Source: Spirochaetota bacterium
GTDB taxonomy: Bacteria > Spirochaetota > Spirochaetia > B11-G9
Direction: 5' to 3'
Length of the DNA stretch: 7,106 bases
Assembly: GCA_003641695.1 (NCBI GenBank)
Contig: QNBL01000139.1
Span: forward strand, 1 to 7,106
The notes below the pieces were generated by a model. It was not told where the DNA came from and searched no databases. It worked only from the letters and a program-made list of their open reading frames with translations. Of this stretch, positions 1 to 6,682 are shown one piece after another. Each line of letters begins with the position of its first letter. The first letter of the stretch is position 1. Both the position numbers and the translations under genes were made by a program.

Positions 1-560
1 AGAAGTTTTCTCAGGTTGTCCGTGCTTACAAGCAGATTCTCGTCAGGATCTATTACAACAACATCTGCTATTGTTTCGAGCCAGGAAGTATGGTTGGAAT
101 GGTGTTCCATATGGGTAACAAAAACTATGGGCCTGTCCGCATTTTCCACCGGATCCAGTTTTGCAGAGGGGAAGCCGCCGGAAAGATATCCCGGTTTTAA
201 TGTTTCAGGAACTCTAAGCTGCATTAATCTCTGCATTTTATTTATGACGGCAGTCATACCGAATCCTGCTGTTATAATAACATCATCATCAGAAGCATTT
301 ACATGATCCTTTATTATTTCGTGCGCTTTATGATAAGCACGGGTCATTATCATTCCCGTTTCACTGGATTCGGAGTGGGTATTGGCCACATACGGACCAA
401 CTTCATTCAGTAGTTTCTCCTCTATCGGAGCATAGAATCTTCCGCTGGCAATCCAGTCAGCATAGATAATTTTCTTTCTTCCGTAGGGTGAATCAAATTC
501 CGCATTGATCCCTACTATATTTTTCCGGTATTTTTCAAAATATTTTTCAAGCTTTTTCAC
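1..560 (-). CDS. Class V aminotransferase-fold PLP enzyme (cysteine desulfurase-like), 5' part only
   Basis: The visible part is the N-terminal 186 codons; the gene runs off the left edge, so the Schiff-base lysine and any catalytic cysteine are not visible. It starts at a GTG (558-560) preceded by GAGAGG (566-571) at 5-base spacing, with an in-frame TGA just upstream, so no longer start exists. The segment YADWIASGRFYAPIEEKL (about residues 33-50) corresponds to the 'YLDNAATS' opening of class V aminotransferases. NTHSESSETG (60-69) follows, then TAGFGMTAVINKM (97-109), which matches the 'GTTEAIN' PLP-phosphate loop. THMEHHSNHTSW (149-160) matches the SufS/NifS 'MEHHAN..PW' segment, whose histidine stacks on PLP. 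The family covers cysteine desulfurases, selenocysteine lyases and aminotransferases; I cannot choose among them, and no SufU/IscU or other Fe-S partner is visible. It follows the FGGY kinase by 55 bases with no terminator between them, so it is probably the sixth gene of the operon. The fold is fairly certain; the reaction is not known. Confidence 0.85.
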   Translation of the reverse strand, partial: MKKLEKYFEKYRKNIVGINAEFDSPYGRKKIIYADWIASGRFYAPIEEKLLNEVGPYVANTHSESSETGMIMTRAYHKAHEIIKDHVNASDDDVIITAGFGMTAVINKMQRLMQLRVPETLKPGYLSGGFPSAKLDPVENADRPIVFVTHMEHHSNHTSWLETIADVVVIDPDENLLVSTDNLRKL

Positions 561-565
561 GGGAA

Positions 566-571
566 CCTCTC
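566..571 (-). promoter_or_regulatory. Ribosome binding site that fixes a GTG start
   Basis: GAGAGG lies 5 bases upstream of the GTG at 558-560. There is no ATG in this frame between the preceding in-frame stop and this GTG, and the encoded protein begins in the usual place for its family, so the GTG is the likely start. Confidence 0.6.
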
Positions 572-615
572 AACATCTCAGCAACTATATATTACATCTA
601 ACATATCAAATTTAT

Positions 616-2067
616 TTAGTCAATTAAAGCAAGTCTTCCGTAGAGCTCCTTCAAACTTCGATACCCTTCCCTGTAGAGATTAAAAAGATCATCGTAGATA
701 TTCCTGTCATTCCCCGGTTCAAATACTTTGGCTATGGATACAATTTTTTGTGAAGCATCTTTTAACGAACCAAACCTGCCTAAACCGTAAAGTGCGGTAC
801 ACAGGCCACCAGTTAATTCGCTTAGGGCAACTTCAGGAACGAGAACACGCTTGCCGGTAATATCCGCCTTAATCTGATTCCACACATCTATCCGCCCGGC
901 ACTTCCGGCTATTCTCAGTTCATCGGTATGAACACCGGAATTCGCCATAGTCTCCAGAACATCCCTGATCGCATAACCTGTCGATTCAAGCACTGCCCGG
1001 GCCATCTCTTTCCGCCCATGATGCAGTGACAGTCCCAGGAAAGTACCCCTGGCATGCATGTCCCAGAGAGGTGCTCTTTCACCTGCCAAATAGGGAAGAA
1101 ACATTAATTTACCTGATCCTTTCTCTGCACCGGCAGCATAAGAGTAGAGTTGATCAAAACTTATTTCAGGAAGGAACTCCCTTTGAAACCATTCCACAGC
1201 CTTCCCTGTTGTAGAGATAATTCCCGTTACATTCCAGTAAGGGGTAATAACATGCCGGTAACACATAAGCCTGCTGTTTTGCACCGGACTGCTGCTGCAG
1301 ATGTTTATCCCCTCCGATGTCCCGGCTCTGTCACACCCGCTTCCCGGTTCTACTGCACCGCTTCCCAGGATGGCCATGGCAAAATCCGGTCCCCCGGCAA
1401 ACACCGGCACTCCGCGGGGAATACCGAATTTTGTTTCTGCTGCCGCAGCCGTAAAACCGACTTCTGCACCTATATCTACCGTGGGAGGAAATTTGTCTTT
1501 AGCAAGTTCCAGCTTTTCTATCAACTCTCCGGTCCAGATAAGATTCTCGAGCCCTTCTCCGGGGATAACCATAAAGGGTTCTCCGGTTAAAAGATAATTT
1601 ATATATTCAGCAGGAGATAAAAAGTAATCTGCCTTTTCATATATACTGCGCCGGTGTTTCCTGAGCCACAGAATCTTCGGGAGATAAAAAGAAGGGTCAA
1701 TCCATACTCCGGTCTTTCCCTTTATATGCTCCGATTCCGTTAAAGCTCTTCGATCAAGCCATGTCATGGCAGGTATAAGAGGTTTGCCTGATTTGTCAAT
1801 GACGGTAAGAGTAGGTCCGTTTCCACTGACCACCACTGCTTCAAGGAGATTCCTCCCTGCCCTGCCGGTGGTGGATAAAAGAGATTTCAAAATTTCTTCC
1901 ACCGCATCTACCCAGAGGAGAGGATCAATTTCCTGAAATACAGAACTATACGTACCCTGCATTTCAACTCTTACGGAACAGGACTTCAGCAGCTCACCGC
2001 CGGAAGAAAATAATCCTCCCTTTACAATAGTTGAACCGATATCAAAGGTCAGTATTGTTCCGTTCAT
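616..2067 (-). CDS. FGGY-family carbohydrate kinase (xylulokinase-like; substrate unknown, possibly flavin- or ribityl-related)
   Basis: This is a complete 483-residue protein, the normal length for the FGGY kinase family, which phosphorylates sugars and polyols with ATP in the cytoplasm. The N-terminal phosphate loop is DIGSTIVKGGLF (9-20). TWLDRR (102-107) matches the FGGY 'W.D.R' segment. GGPDFAMAILGSG (225-237) carries Asp228, at the place of the catalytic base (Asp233 of E. coli XylB). PYLAGERAPLWD (325-336) and ARGTFLGLSLHH (339-350) form FGGY signature 2. LRIAGSAGRIDVWNQIKAD (384-402) is the adenine-side segment, with GSAG where GGGA is usual. The sugar loop 'SGQMHGL' of xylulokinases is replaced by SGNGPTL (81-87), so xylulose should not be assumed. 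The ATG overlaps the stop of the upstream permease (TAATG), making it translationally coupled to a riboflavin transporter under an FMN riboswitch. The family is certain; the substrate is open. It could act on riboflavin or a ribityl fragment, or on an unrelated sugar. Confidence 0.93.
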   Translation of the reverse strand: MNGTILTFDIGSTIVKGGLFSSGGELLKSCSVRVEMQGTYSSVFQEIDPLLWVDAVEEILKSLLSTTGRAGRNLLEAVVVSGNGPTLTVIDKSGKPLIPAMTWLDRRALTESEHIKGKTGVWIDPSFYLPKILWLRKHRRSIYEKADYFLSPAEYINYLLTGEPFMVIPGEGLENLIWTGELIEKLELAKDKFPPTVDIGAEVGFTAAAAETKFGIPRGVPVFAGGPDFAMAILGSGAVEPGSGCDRAGTSEGINICSSSPVQNSRLMCYRHVITPYWNVTGIISTTGKAVEWFQREFLPEISFDQLYSYAAGAEKGSGKLMFLPYLAGERAPLWDMHARGTFLGLSLHHGRKEMARAVLESTGYAIRDVLETMANSGVHTDELRIAGSAGRIDVWNQIKADITGKRVLVPEVALSELTGGLCTALYGLGRFGSLKDASQKIVSIAKVFEPGNDRNIYDDLFNLYREGYRSLKELYGRLALID

Positions 2068-2927
2068 TACTCTTTTACCCCTTTCTTTCTGCCCTGCCAG
2101 ATTGAATAAATAATCATTGCAGAAACCGTTAAGATGTACGGAAAAGCAAGAATAAAGTCAGAGGGAATAGTAACTATCCCCTGGGCATAATTCGATAGAC
2201 TTATTGATAAACCAAAGACAAAAGATGCCGCCAGAACCCCTGCTATGGTTCGGTTGCCCAAATATATTACGACAAGAGCAATCCAGCCCCTTCCTGCTGT
2301 CATATCAGGAACAAAGGATGAAACACTTAAAGAGAGCATGGATCCGGCAAGTCCACAGGTAAACCCGGCAATCAGAACTGACAAAAGGCGGTATAATTCA
2401 GGTTTAAGGCCTATAGAACGGATTGTTTCGCTGTCAAATCCTGTCCCCCGGATTCTCATCCCTAAAGGTGTTTTATTCAGGATGAACCAGATCAGCAAAA
2501 GTACTGCCCAGCTTATATACACCATGAATGAATACTCCCCCAGCAGGGGCACATGGAAAGCCCTTAGACCTTCCACATCTGAAAAATGGATAACCCCTTT
2601 TGTTCCGAAGAAACTGAAGGAGAGCATGGCTGTAAGCCCGGAGGCAAGAAGATTTGCAGCGAGCCCTGCAATAAAAATGTTTGCCTTCAGGTAATAGGTA
2701 ATACCTCCGTAAAGAAGAGCAAAGATCATCGAAGCCAACGCCCCGGCGATAATCCCTGCAGAAGTACTTCCAATAATATGGGCGAACACAACCCCTGAAA
2801 AAGCCCCGATAAGCATAAAGCCTTCCAGAGCAATTGTCAGAGTTCCGGAAAGTTCAGTCAAAAGACCGCCGGCTGCTGCAAGAAGGAAAGGAGTCATTAT
2901 GGAAACAGCATCATGTATTACTTTCAT
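2067..2927 (-). CDS. rfuD: ABC transporter permease, BPD_transp_2 family (RfuD-like, riboflavin uptake)
   Basis: This is a 286-residue, very hydrophobic inner-membrane protein. GLLTELSGTLTIALEGFMLIGAF (21-43) is the hallmark of the shorter permease in BMP-type importers (compare 'GLISERSGVVNIGLEGMMLIGA'). Hydrophobic segments follow near 45-75, 84-107, 132-150, 181-203, 215-245 and 257-276. The loop GMRIRGTGFDSETIRSIGLK (156-175) corresponds to the cytoplasmic coupling region that contacts the ATPase in this family. The C-terminus is basic (GRKKGVKE). It forms the translocation pore with the preceding permease. The ATG overlaps the upstream stop (ATGA), and its own stop overlaps the kinase start (TAATG), so translation is likely coupled in both directions. 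The family also carries nucleosides and sugars; the riboflavin assignment rests on the FMN riboswitch and on gene order matching spirochete rfuABCD. Confidence 0.85.
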   Translation of the reverse strand: MKVIHDAVSIMTPFLLAAAGGLLTELSGTLTIALEGFMLIGAFSGVVFAHIIGSTSAGIIAGALASMIFALLYGGITYYLKANIFIAGLAANLLASGLTAMLSFSFFGTKGVIHFSDVEGLRAFHVPLLGEYSFMVYISWAVLLLIWFILNKTPLGMRIRGTGFDSETIRSIGLKPELYRLLSVLIAGFTCGLAGSMLSLSVSSFVPDMTAGRGWIALVVIYLGNRTIAGVLAASFVFGLSISLSNYAQGIVTIPSDFILAFPYILTVSAMIIYSIWQGRKKGVKE

Positions 2928-3949
2928 GGTTCTTTTCTCTTTCTTCGGAAGATTGTGTACATGATTTCCGAGGTTACCAGGAAATACACTACCGCCTGGG
3001 CAACCACTGCGATCTCCATGGTTACATCGGTGTACTGCATCGCCGTATTTGCACCGGCTTTTAAATATGCAAGAAAAAGCGCTGCAGGAACAACGAGGAG
3101 AGGATTATTGTCCGCAAGAAGAGCAACAGCAATTCCACCCCATCCGGCCCCGGCGGTAAATCCTTTTATTGCCATATGGTAGGTACCCAATACGGCGACA
3201 CCCCCTCCCAGTCCATGGAGAAATCCGCTGATAAAGAAGGGTGTTATAACATAGCGGGAAACCTTTATCCCCCCGTAACCGGCAAAACTCCGGCTGTAAC
3301 CGCTTATCCTCATCTCATACCCCCACAGTGTCGTGTATACAAGAAAAGCAGTTCCTGCGGAAAACAAAAGCCCTAAAAACAAACCTGTATTCAGCTTCGA
3401 GGGAAGCATAAGAAAGGATAGAAAGTACTGACTGTTTATGGGTGAGGTAGCAAGAAGACTGCTGGAGGGATCATCCAGGGGTCCGGTAATCAGGTAATCG
3501 ACAACATGAAGTACTGCACCTGATAGCAAAAAGGAGGAAATCATGCTGTCTACATTCCACTTCACCTTTAATAATCCGGAGATCATTGCAAGCAGTCCCG
3601 CGGTAATTCCTCCGGCAACAAGCGCTGCAGTAATTCCGGCAAATCCATTCATTCCGGGAAAAGCAAGACAGACGGCAACCGCAGTAACCGCTCCGGCATA
3701 GATCTGACCTTCACCGCCAAGATTAAAAAGTGATGCTTTGAACGCTATCGAAATACCCAGACCGGTAAAAATTAGAGGGACAGAGGAGTTGATCATATTT
3801 CCCAGAAAGTACCGGTTTAAAAAAGGACCGGTAAAGAAGTACCTGACTGCATCGAAGGGGGTTTTGCTGAACAGCAAAATAAAAGCCACAACGGATAGAA
3901 GTGAGACTCCAACAGTAACAATACGACCTGATAACGGTTTAGTTTCCAT
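2924..3949 (-). CDS. rfuC: ABC transporter permease, BPD_transp_2 family (RfuC-like, riboflavin uptake)
   Basis: This is the longer of the two permeases (341 residues). A transmembrane helix near 10-28 is followed by a periplasmic stretch, then by the family core, which includes GISIAFKASLFNLGGEGQ (65-82); the FNLGGEGQ motif is nearly invariant in BMP-type permeases. Further hydrophobic segments lie near 85-98, 103-127, 136-156, 188-206, 233-256, 270-297 and 311-328. The loop GYEMRISGYSRSFAGYGGIK (210-229) is the counterpart of the coupling loop in the other permease, and GFTAGAGWGGIAVALL (263-278) is also typical. The tail FRRKRKEP is positively charged and probably cytoplasmic. The start overlaps the end of the ATPase gene by 11 bases and the stop overlaps the next start as ATGA. 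It is inferred to pair with the next permease as a heterodimeric riboflavin channel; the substrate inference comes from the riboswitch. Confidence 0.85.
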   Translation of the reverse strand: METKPLSGRIVTVGVSLLSVVAFILLFSKTPFDAVRYFFTGPFLNRYFLGNMINSSVPLIFTGLGISIAFKASLFNLGGEGQIYAGAVTAVAVCLAFPGMNGFAGITAALVAGGITAGLLAMISGLLKVKWNVDSMISSFLLSGAVLHVVDYLITGPLDDPSSSLLATSPINSQYFLSFLMLPSKLNTGLFLGLLFSAGTAFLVYTTLWGYEMRISGYSRSFAGYGGIKVSRYVITPFFISGFLHGLGGGVAVLGTYHMAIKGFTAGAGWGGIAVALLADNNPLLVVPAALFLAYLKAGANTAMQYTDVTMEIAVVAQAVVYFLVTSEIMYTIFRRKRKEP

Positions 3950-5492
3950 TTCCCGCCACCCCCAGCATATAGTCGCCTATGAATTCCTTTGTCAGAAATG
4001 CATCATTAGTAAAAGTACCGGTTACTCTTCCCTGATACAAAACAACAATCTTCGTTGAAAGCTCCAGGATCTCGTCAAGATCGGTAGAGATGAGAAGAAT
4101 TCCCTTCTTCCTCTCTCTCAAGAGGGCTATTCTGTCGTGTACAAACTTCGAAGATGAAACATCCAGTCCCCATGCAGGCTGAGAGAACATGATAAAATCG
4201 GAATCTACAGAAAGTTCCCTCGAAAGGATAACTTTTTGAATGTTCCCCCCTGAAAGATTTCTGACAGGTATATCCGGTTCTCCCGCTATTACAAAACGGG
4301 AGAGCAGTTTTCTGGTATAGGCATATGCATCCTTTTTAAGAAAGATTCCTCTTTTAAAGAATTCAGATCTTCTTACAATAATCATATTTTCCAGGACAGA
4401 AGCATCCAGAGAAACACCTCTGCGCATTCTGTCTGCAGGAACATAAGCTGCCCCTGCAGATCTCCTGCCCGCTGTGGAAAGAGAGGTAGCATCTCTCCCG
4501 TTTAGAGTAATTGATCCTGAAGTCAAGGGAATCAGGCCACTGACAACATCTTCAAGCTCTGAAAGTCCATTACCGGAGACTCCGGCAACACCAACTATCT
4601 CTCCTCTTTTTACTTCAAGATTTATGTTCTCAAGGAGCGGTTTATGTGTCCCGGAAGGAAAGAGGACTACATCTTTCATTACCAGCACCGGAAGTTCTTC
4701 TTGTATACTTTCCCCCCTGGTTCCGGTATTTTTACTTCCTGGTGCCGGAGCTGTCCCCCGGTTAAAATCATGTCCCAGTATAAGTCTTGAAAGCGTACTT
4801 TCATCTACATCAGTATTATGGTAAACCCCTTCGATCCTTCCCTTTCTCATAACGGTAACCCGGTCAGCAATCCGCTTAATCTCATAGATTTTATGGGTTA
4901 TCAAAATTACCGATTTCCCCTTGTACTTCAGCTTGTTTAAAGTTTTAAAAAGGTTATCCCGCTGCCTTTCTGTGAGAACAGCTGTAGGTTCATCGAGAAT
5001 TAGAATCTCGTCGTTTCTACAAAGCATTCTGACAATTGCAGCTTGCTGCTGTTTCCCCACAGGAAGGCTGCCCACCTTATCGGAGCCGTTGAGATCAAAT
5101 CCGTTTTCATCTATCACTCTGTTGACAAGAGCAAGGGCTTTCCCGTTGTCAAAAAAAATACCTTTCTTGACCGGCTCCATACCAAGGACACAGTTTTGGG
5201 CAACGCTGAACTCATCAATAAGCCTGAAATGCTGCCGGACCATTCCAATTCCGAGTCTGTTTGCGTCCTGGGGAGAATGTATCTCTATCTCCTTTCCCTT
5301 GAAGTACAGCTTCCCTGTGTCTTTTTTCTCCAGACCGTAGAGAATTTTCATAAGGGTTGTCTTGCCGGCTCCGTTTTCGCCGACAAGAGCATGTATCTCC
5401 CCTTTATTGAGCCTAAACGTAACGTTATCATTCGCAAGGACACCGCTTTCAAAGTAGAAACGCGTTATACCCTCCAGAGAAAGCAGCGGCAT
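3939..5492 (-). CDS. rfuB: ABC transporter ATP-binding protein with two nucleotide-binding domains (RfuB-like)
   Basis: This 517-residue cytoplasmic ATPase powers the importer and has two fused ABC domains, as usual for BMP/sugar-type systems. Domain 1 has Walker A GENGAGKTT (38-46), Q-loop Gln87, signature LPVGKQQQ (143-150), Walker B ILILDEPT (163-170) with Glu168, and H-loop His200. Domain 2 starts near 268 and has a Walker A-like GVSGNGLSEL (304-313) lacking the lysine, a good signature LSGGNIQK (413-420), Walker B FIMFSQPAWGLD (433-444) with Gln438 in place of the catalytic Glu, and ISTDLDE (468-474) with no H-loop His. A linker at about 243-267, rich in G, T, S and P, joins the halves. 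One composite site (domain 1 Walker A and B with domain 2 signature) is intact and the other is degenerate. The start codon shares one base with the stop of the binding-protein gene (TAATG). The family is certain; the RfuB name depends on context. Confidence 0.92.
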   Translation of the reverse strand: MPLLSLEGITRFYFESGVLANDNVTFRLNKGEIHALVGENGAGKTTLMKILYGLEKKDTGKLYFKGKEIEIHSPQDANRLGIGMVRQHFRLIDEFSVAQNCVLGMEPVKKGIFFDNGKALALVNRVIDENGFDLNGSDKVGSLPVGKQQQAAIVRMLCRNDEILILDEPTAVLTERQRDNLFKTLNKLKYKGKSVILITHKIYEIKRIADRVTVMRKGRIEGVYHNTDVDESTLSRLILGHDFNRGTAPAPGSKNTGTRGESIQEELPVLVMKDVVLFPSGTHKPLLENINLEVKRGEIVGVAGVSGNGLSELEDVVSGLIPLTSGSITLNGRDATSLSTAGRRSAGAAYVPADRMRRGVSLDASVLENMIIVRRSEFFKRGIFLKKDAYAYTRKLLSRFVIAGEPDIPVRNLSGGNIQKVILSRELSVDSDFIMFSQPAWGLDVSSSKFVHDRIALLRERKKGILLISTDLDEILELSTKIVVLYQGRVTGTFTNDAFLTKEFIGDYMLGVAGNGN

Positions 5493-6571
5493 TAATTGTT
5501 CCAGTATTCAGGAATTTTAAGGGATAGAGCTCCGCTCTCCATGGACTTTACAGCCATGGACATCTTTTCCCGTATTTCCGCAGGAACTGTTTTGCGGTAA
5601 AGACCGGAGTTGTCGGCAAATCTTACATACCCTTCCTTTACCCCGACTATCGCGGATTTCCCGTATTCAAGGGTTCCGTCATAAGCTTTGATGACAAGCT
5701 CCTTAACCGCTCGTGTCTGATCAAGAACCACACATCCGGCTATTACCCCCGGGGCCAGACTGTACGCCTCACTGTCAAAGTACAGGACATATATTTCCGC
5801 TTCCCTTGCTGCGGCAATAACTCCCTGATTTGCTCCGCCGCAGACAGGAAGTATTACATCCACTCCTGCGTCTATCATGCTTTTTGCAAGCTCTCCGGCT
5901 TTATTGGCATCGTACCAGTTACCCAGAACTCTAAAATCAACTTCCATACCGCTGTCTACAGCGGCGGCTCCCATACGGTAACCCGGAACGATCATCTCAG
6001 TCATGGCTGGAAACTCCTGGCCTGCAATAATTCCGATTTTCAGATCCCTGTTAACCCCCTTCATGGAACTCTTTGTGATAAGTCCTCCGAGATATCCAGT
6101 CAGGTATGCCTCCTCCATCTGATTGTAGAGAAGCGTATACATCTGTTTGTGCGGTTTGATTATGGAATCTACAAAAAGGAATTTCTGATCCGGAAATGCT
6201 TTTGCAACGGGTAGTGCTATGTAGGGCATTGCACCGTTTTCAGAAACTATTAAATCATACTTTTTTTCAGCAGCAAGAGCGGTGAGTTTTTCCTCCCATT
6301 CTCCCTGGTTAAATCCAGCTTCGAGGACTTTGACAGTAATGGCTCCCTTTTCTGCAGCAGCTTTCTTCACCCCCTCAACCATCTGTTCATAAAGAGGGCT
6401 TCCTTCGGTAACTCCGGGGACAAAGACCGCAACGTTGAAACCAGTATTACCGATTTTTTGATCCCCCACAGCGTGGGATTTCCCCCTGCATCCTGACAGC
6501 AGCAACCCTGTTGCCGTAAGGGTAAATACCAGAACCGTGAATACTACTTTTTTTCGTGATTTGTGTTTCAT
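5492..6571 (-). CDS. rfuA: BMP-family substrate-binding lipoprotein (RfuA-like riboflavin-binding protein)
   Basis: This 359-residue protein is the first gene of the operon. It begins with a basic n-region (MKHKSRKK), a hydrophobic core and a lipobox LSGC with Cys28, so it should be a lipid-anchored binding protein outside the inner membrane. The mature part opens with FNVAVFVPGVTEGSPLYEQM (45-64), the first strand and helix of the BMP (Med / PBP1_BmpA-like) fold. DLIVSENGAMPYIALPVAKAFP (106-127) and KFLFVDSII (130-138) follow, then a second lobe with KIGIIAGQEFPAM (178-190), GVDVILPVCGGANQGVIAAA (236-255) and YVLYFDSEAY (261-270). The family includes nucleoside- and purine-binding proteins and the T. 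pallidum riboflavin-binding lipoprotein RfuA (TP0298). The FMN riboswitch upstream favours riboflavin. The ATG is preceded by a consensus AAGGAGG at 5-base spacing; that site can be masked by a hairpin. The family is certain; the ligand is well supported but inferred. Confidence 0.88.
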   Translation of the reverse strand: MKHKSRKKVVFTVLVFTLTATGLLLSGCRGKSHAVGDQKIGNTGFNVAVFVPGVTEGSPLYEQMVEGVKKAAAEKGAITVKVLEAGFNQGEWEEKLTALAAEKKYDLIVSENGAMPYIALPVAKAFPDQKFLFVDSIIKPHKQMYTLLYNQMEEAYLTGYLGGLITKSSMKGVNRDLKIGIIAGQEFPAMTEMIVPGYRMGAAAVDSGMEVDFRVLGNWYDANKAGELAKSMIDAGVDVILPVCGGANQGVIAAAREAEIYVLYFDSEAYSLAPGVIAGCVVLDQTRAVKELVIKAYDGTLEYGKSAIVGVKEGYVRFADNSGLYRKTVPAEIREKMSMAVKSMESGALSLKIPEYWNN

Positions 6572-6576
6572 AACAG

Positions 6577-6583
6577 CCTCCTT
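6577..6583 (-). promoter_or_regulatory. Consensus Shine-Dalgarno site of the lipoprotein gene
   Basis: AAGGAGG is a full anti-16S match 5 bases upstream of the ATG at 6569-6571. It fixes the start of the first gene. It also forms the 3' arm of a hairpin that could hide it from ribosomes. Confidence 0.85.
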
Positions 6584-6596
6584 AAATCTAAGGAAA
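6577..6596 (-). promoter_or_regulatory. Hairpin that sequesters the ribosome binding site
   Basis: On the transcript, UUUCCUUA (6596 to 6589) can pair with UAAGGAGG (6584 to 6577) across a GAUU loop. That is six Watson-Crick pairs plus two U-G pairs, and it buries the whole Shine-Dalgarno sequence. It lies downstream of the terminator, so it would act only on transcripts that read through. The pairing is visible in the sequence; a regulatory role is inferred and the stem is AU-rich. Confidence 0.4.
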
Positions 6597-6604
6597 CCCA
6601 GAGC

Positions 6605-6638
6605 AAAAAAAAACCGAAGACTAATCGCAAGCCTTCAG
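6605..6638 (-). terminator. Intrinsic terminator of the FMN riboswitch expression platform
   Basis: On the transcript, CUGAAGGC pairs with GUCUUCGG (eight contiguous pairs including two G-U pairs) around a 9-base loop UUGCGAUUA, followed at once by nine U residues. It lies between the aptamer and the first ribosome binding site, the usual place for an attenuator. In the standard FMN riboswitch model, bound FMN favours this hairpin and shuts off the transporter operon. Confidence 0.85.
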
Positions 6639-6682
6639 GTTCGGCAGTTTCCGTAATTTATAGTTTGACGGAAACCAAACTT
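6626..6682 (-). promoter_or_regulatory. Candidate antiterminator fold
   Basis: Just after the aptamer, GUUUCCGU can pair perfectly with ACGGAAAC (8 bp, 13-base loop, about 6645-6673). The stem can be extended outward by pairing GUUUG of the P1 3' strand with CGAAC immediately ahead of the terminator stem, leaving a UGC bulge. This fold would compete with P1 and with the outer pairs of the terminator. It overlaps the terminator core only slightly, so the exact exclusive pairing is uncertain; the hairpin itself is clear. Confidence 0.45.

Noticed and set aside
16..306. Plus-strand open frame of 96 codons
   Set aside because: It lies antisense to the well-supported class V PLP enzyme gene and shows no family motifs.
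571..650. Possible internal promoter for the left-edge gene (TTGACT at the kinase stop, or TTGATA with TATAGT)
   Set aside because: TTGACT with 17-base spacing meets only a 3 of 6 match -10 box, and TTGATA to TATAGT is spaced only 14 bases; AT-rich chance matches are more likely.
1150..1590. Plus-strand open frames of 146 and 98 codons within the kinase gene
   Set aside because: They are shadows opposite conserved FGGY motifs; the translations are low-complexity and rich in Pro, Ser and Arg with no recognisable domain.
616..2067. Naming the kinase xylB
   Set aside because: Overall FGGY similarity is clear, but the xylulokinase QMHG substrate loop is absent and the context is flavin uptake rather than xylose use.
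2245..2694. Plus-strand open frame of 149 codons
   Set aside because: Antisense to the conserved part of the second permease; no motif and no plausible ribosome site.
5043..5495. Plus-strand open frames opposite the first ABC domain
   Set aside because: The opposite strand encodes Walker A, Q-loop and signature motifs; the plus-strand products resemble nothing.
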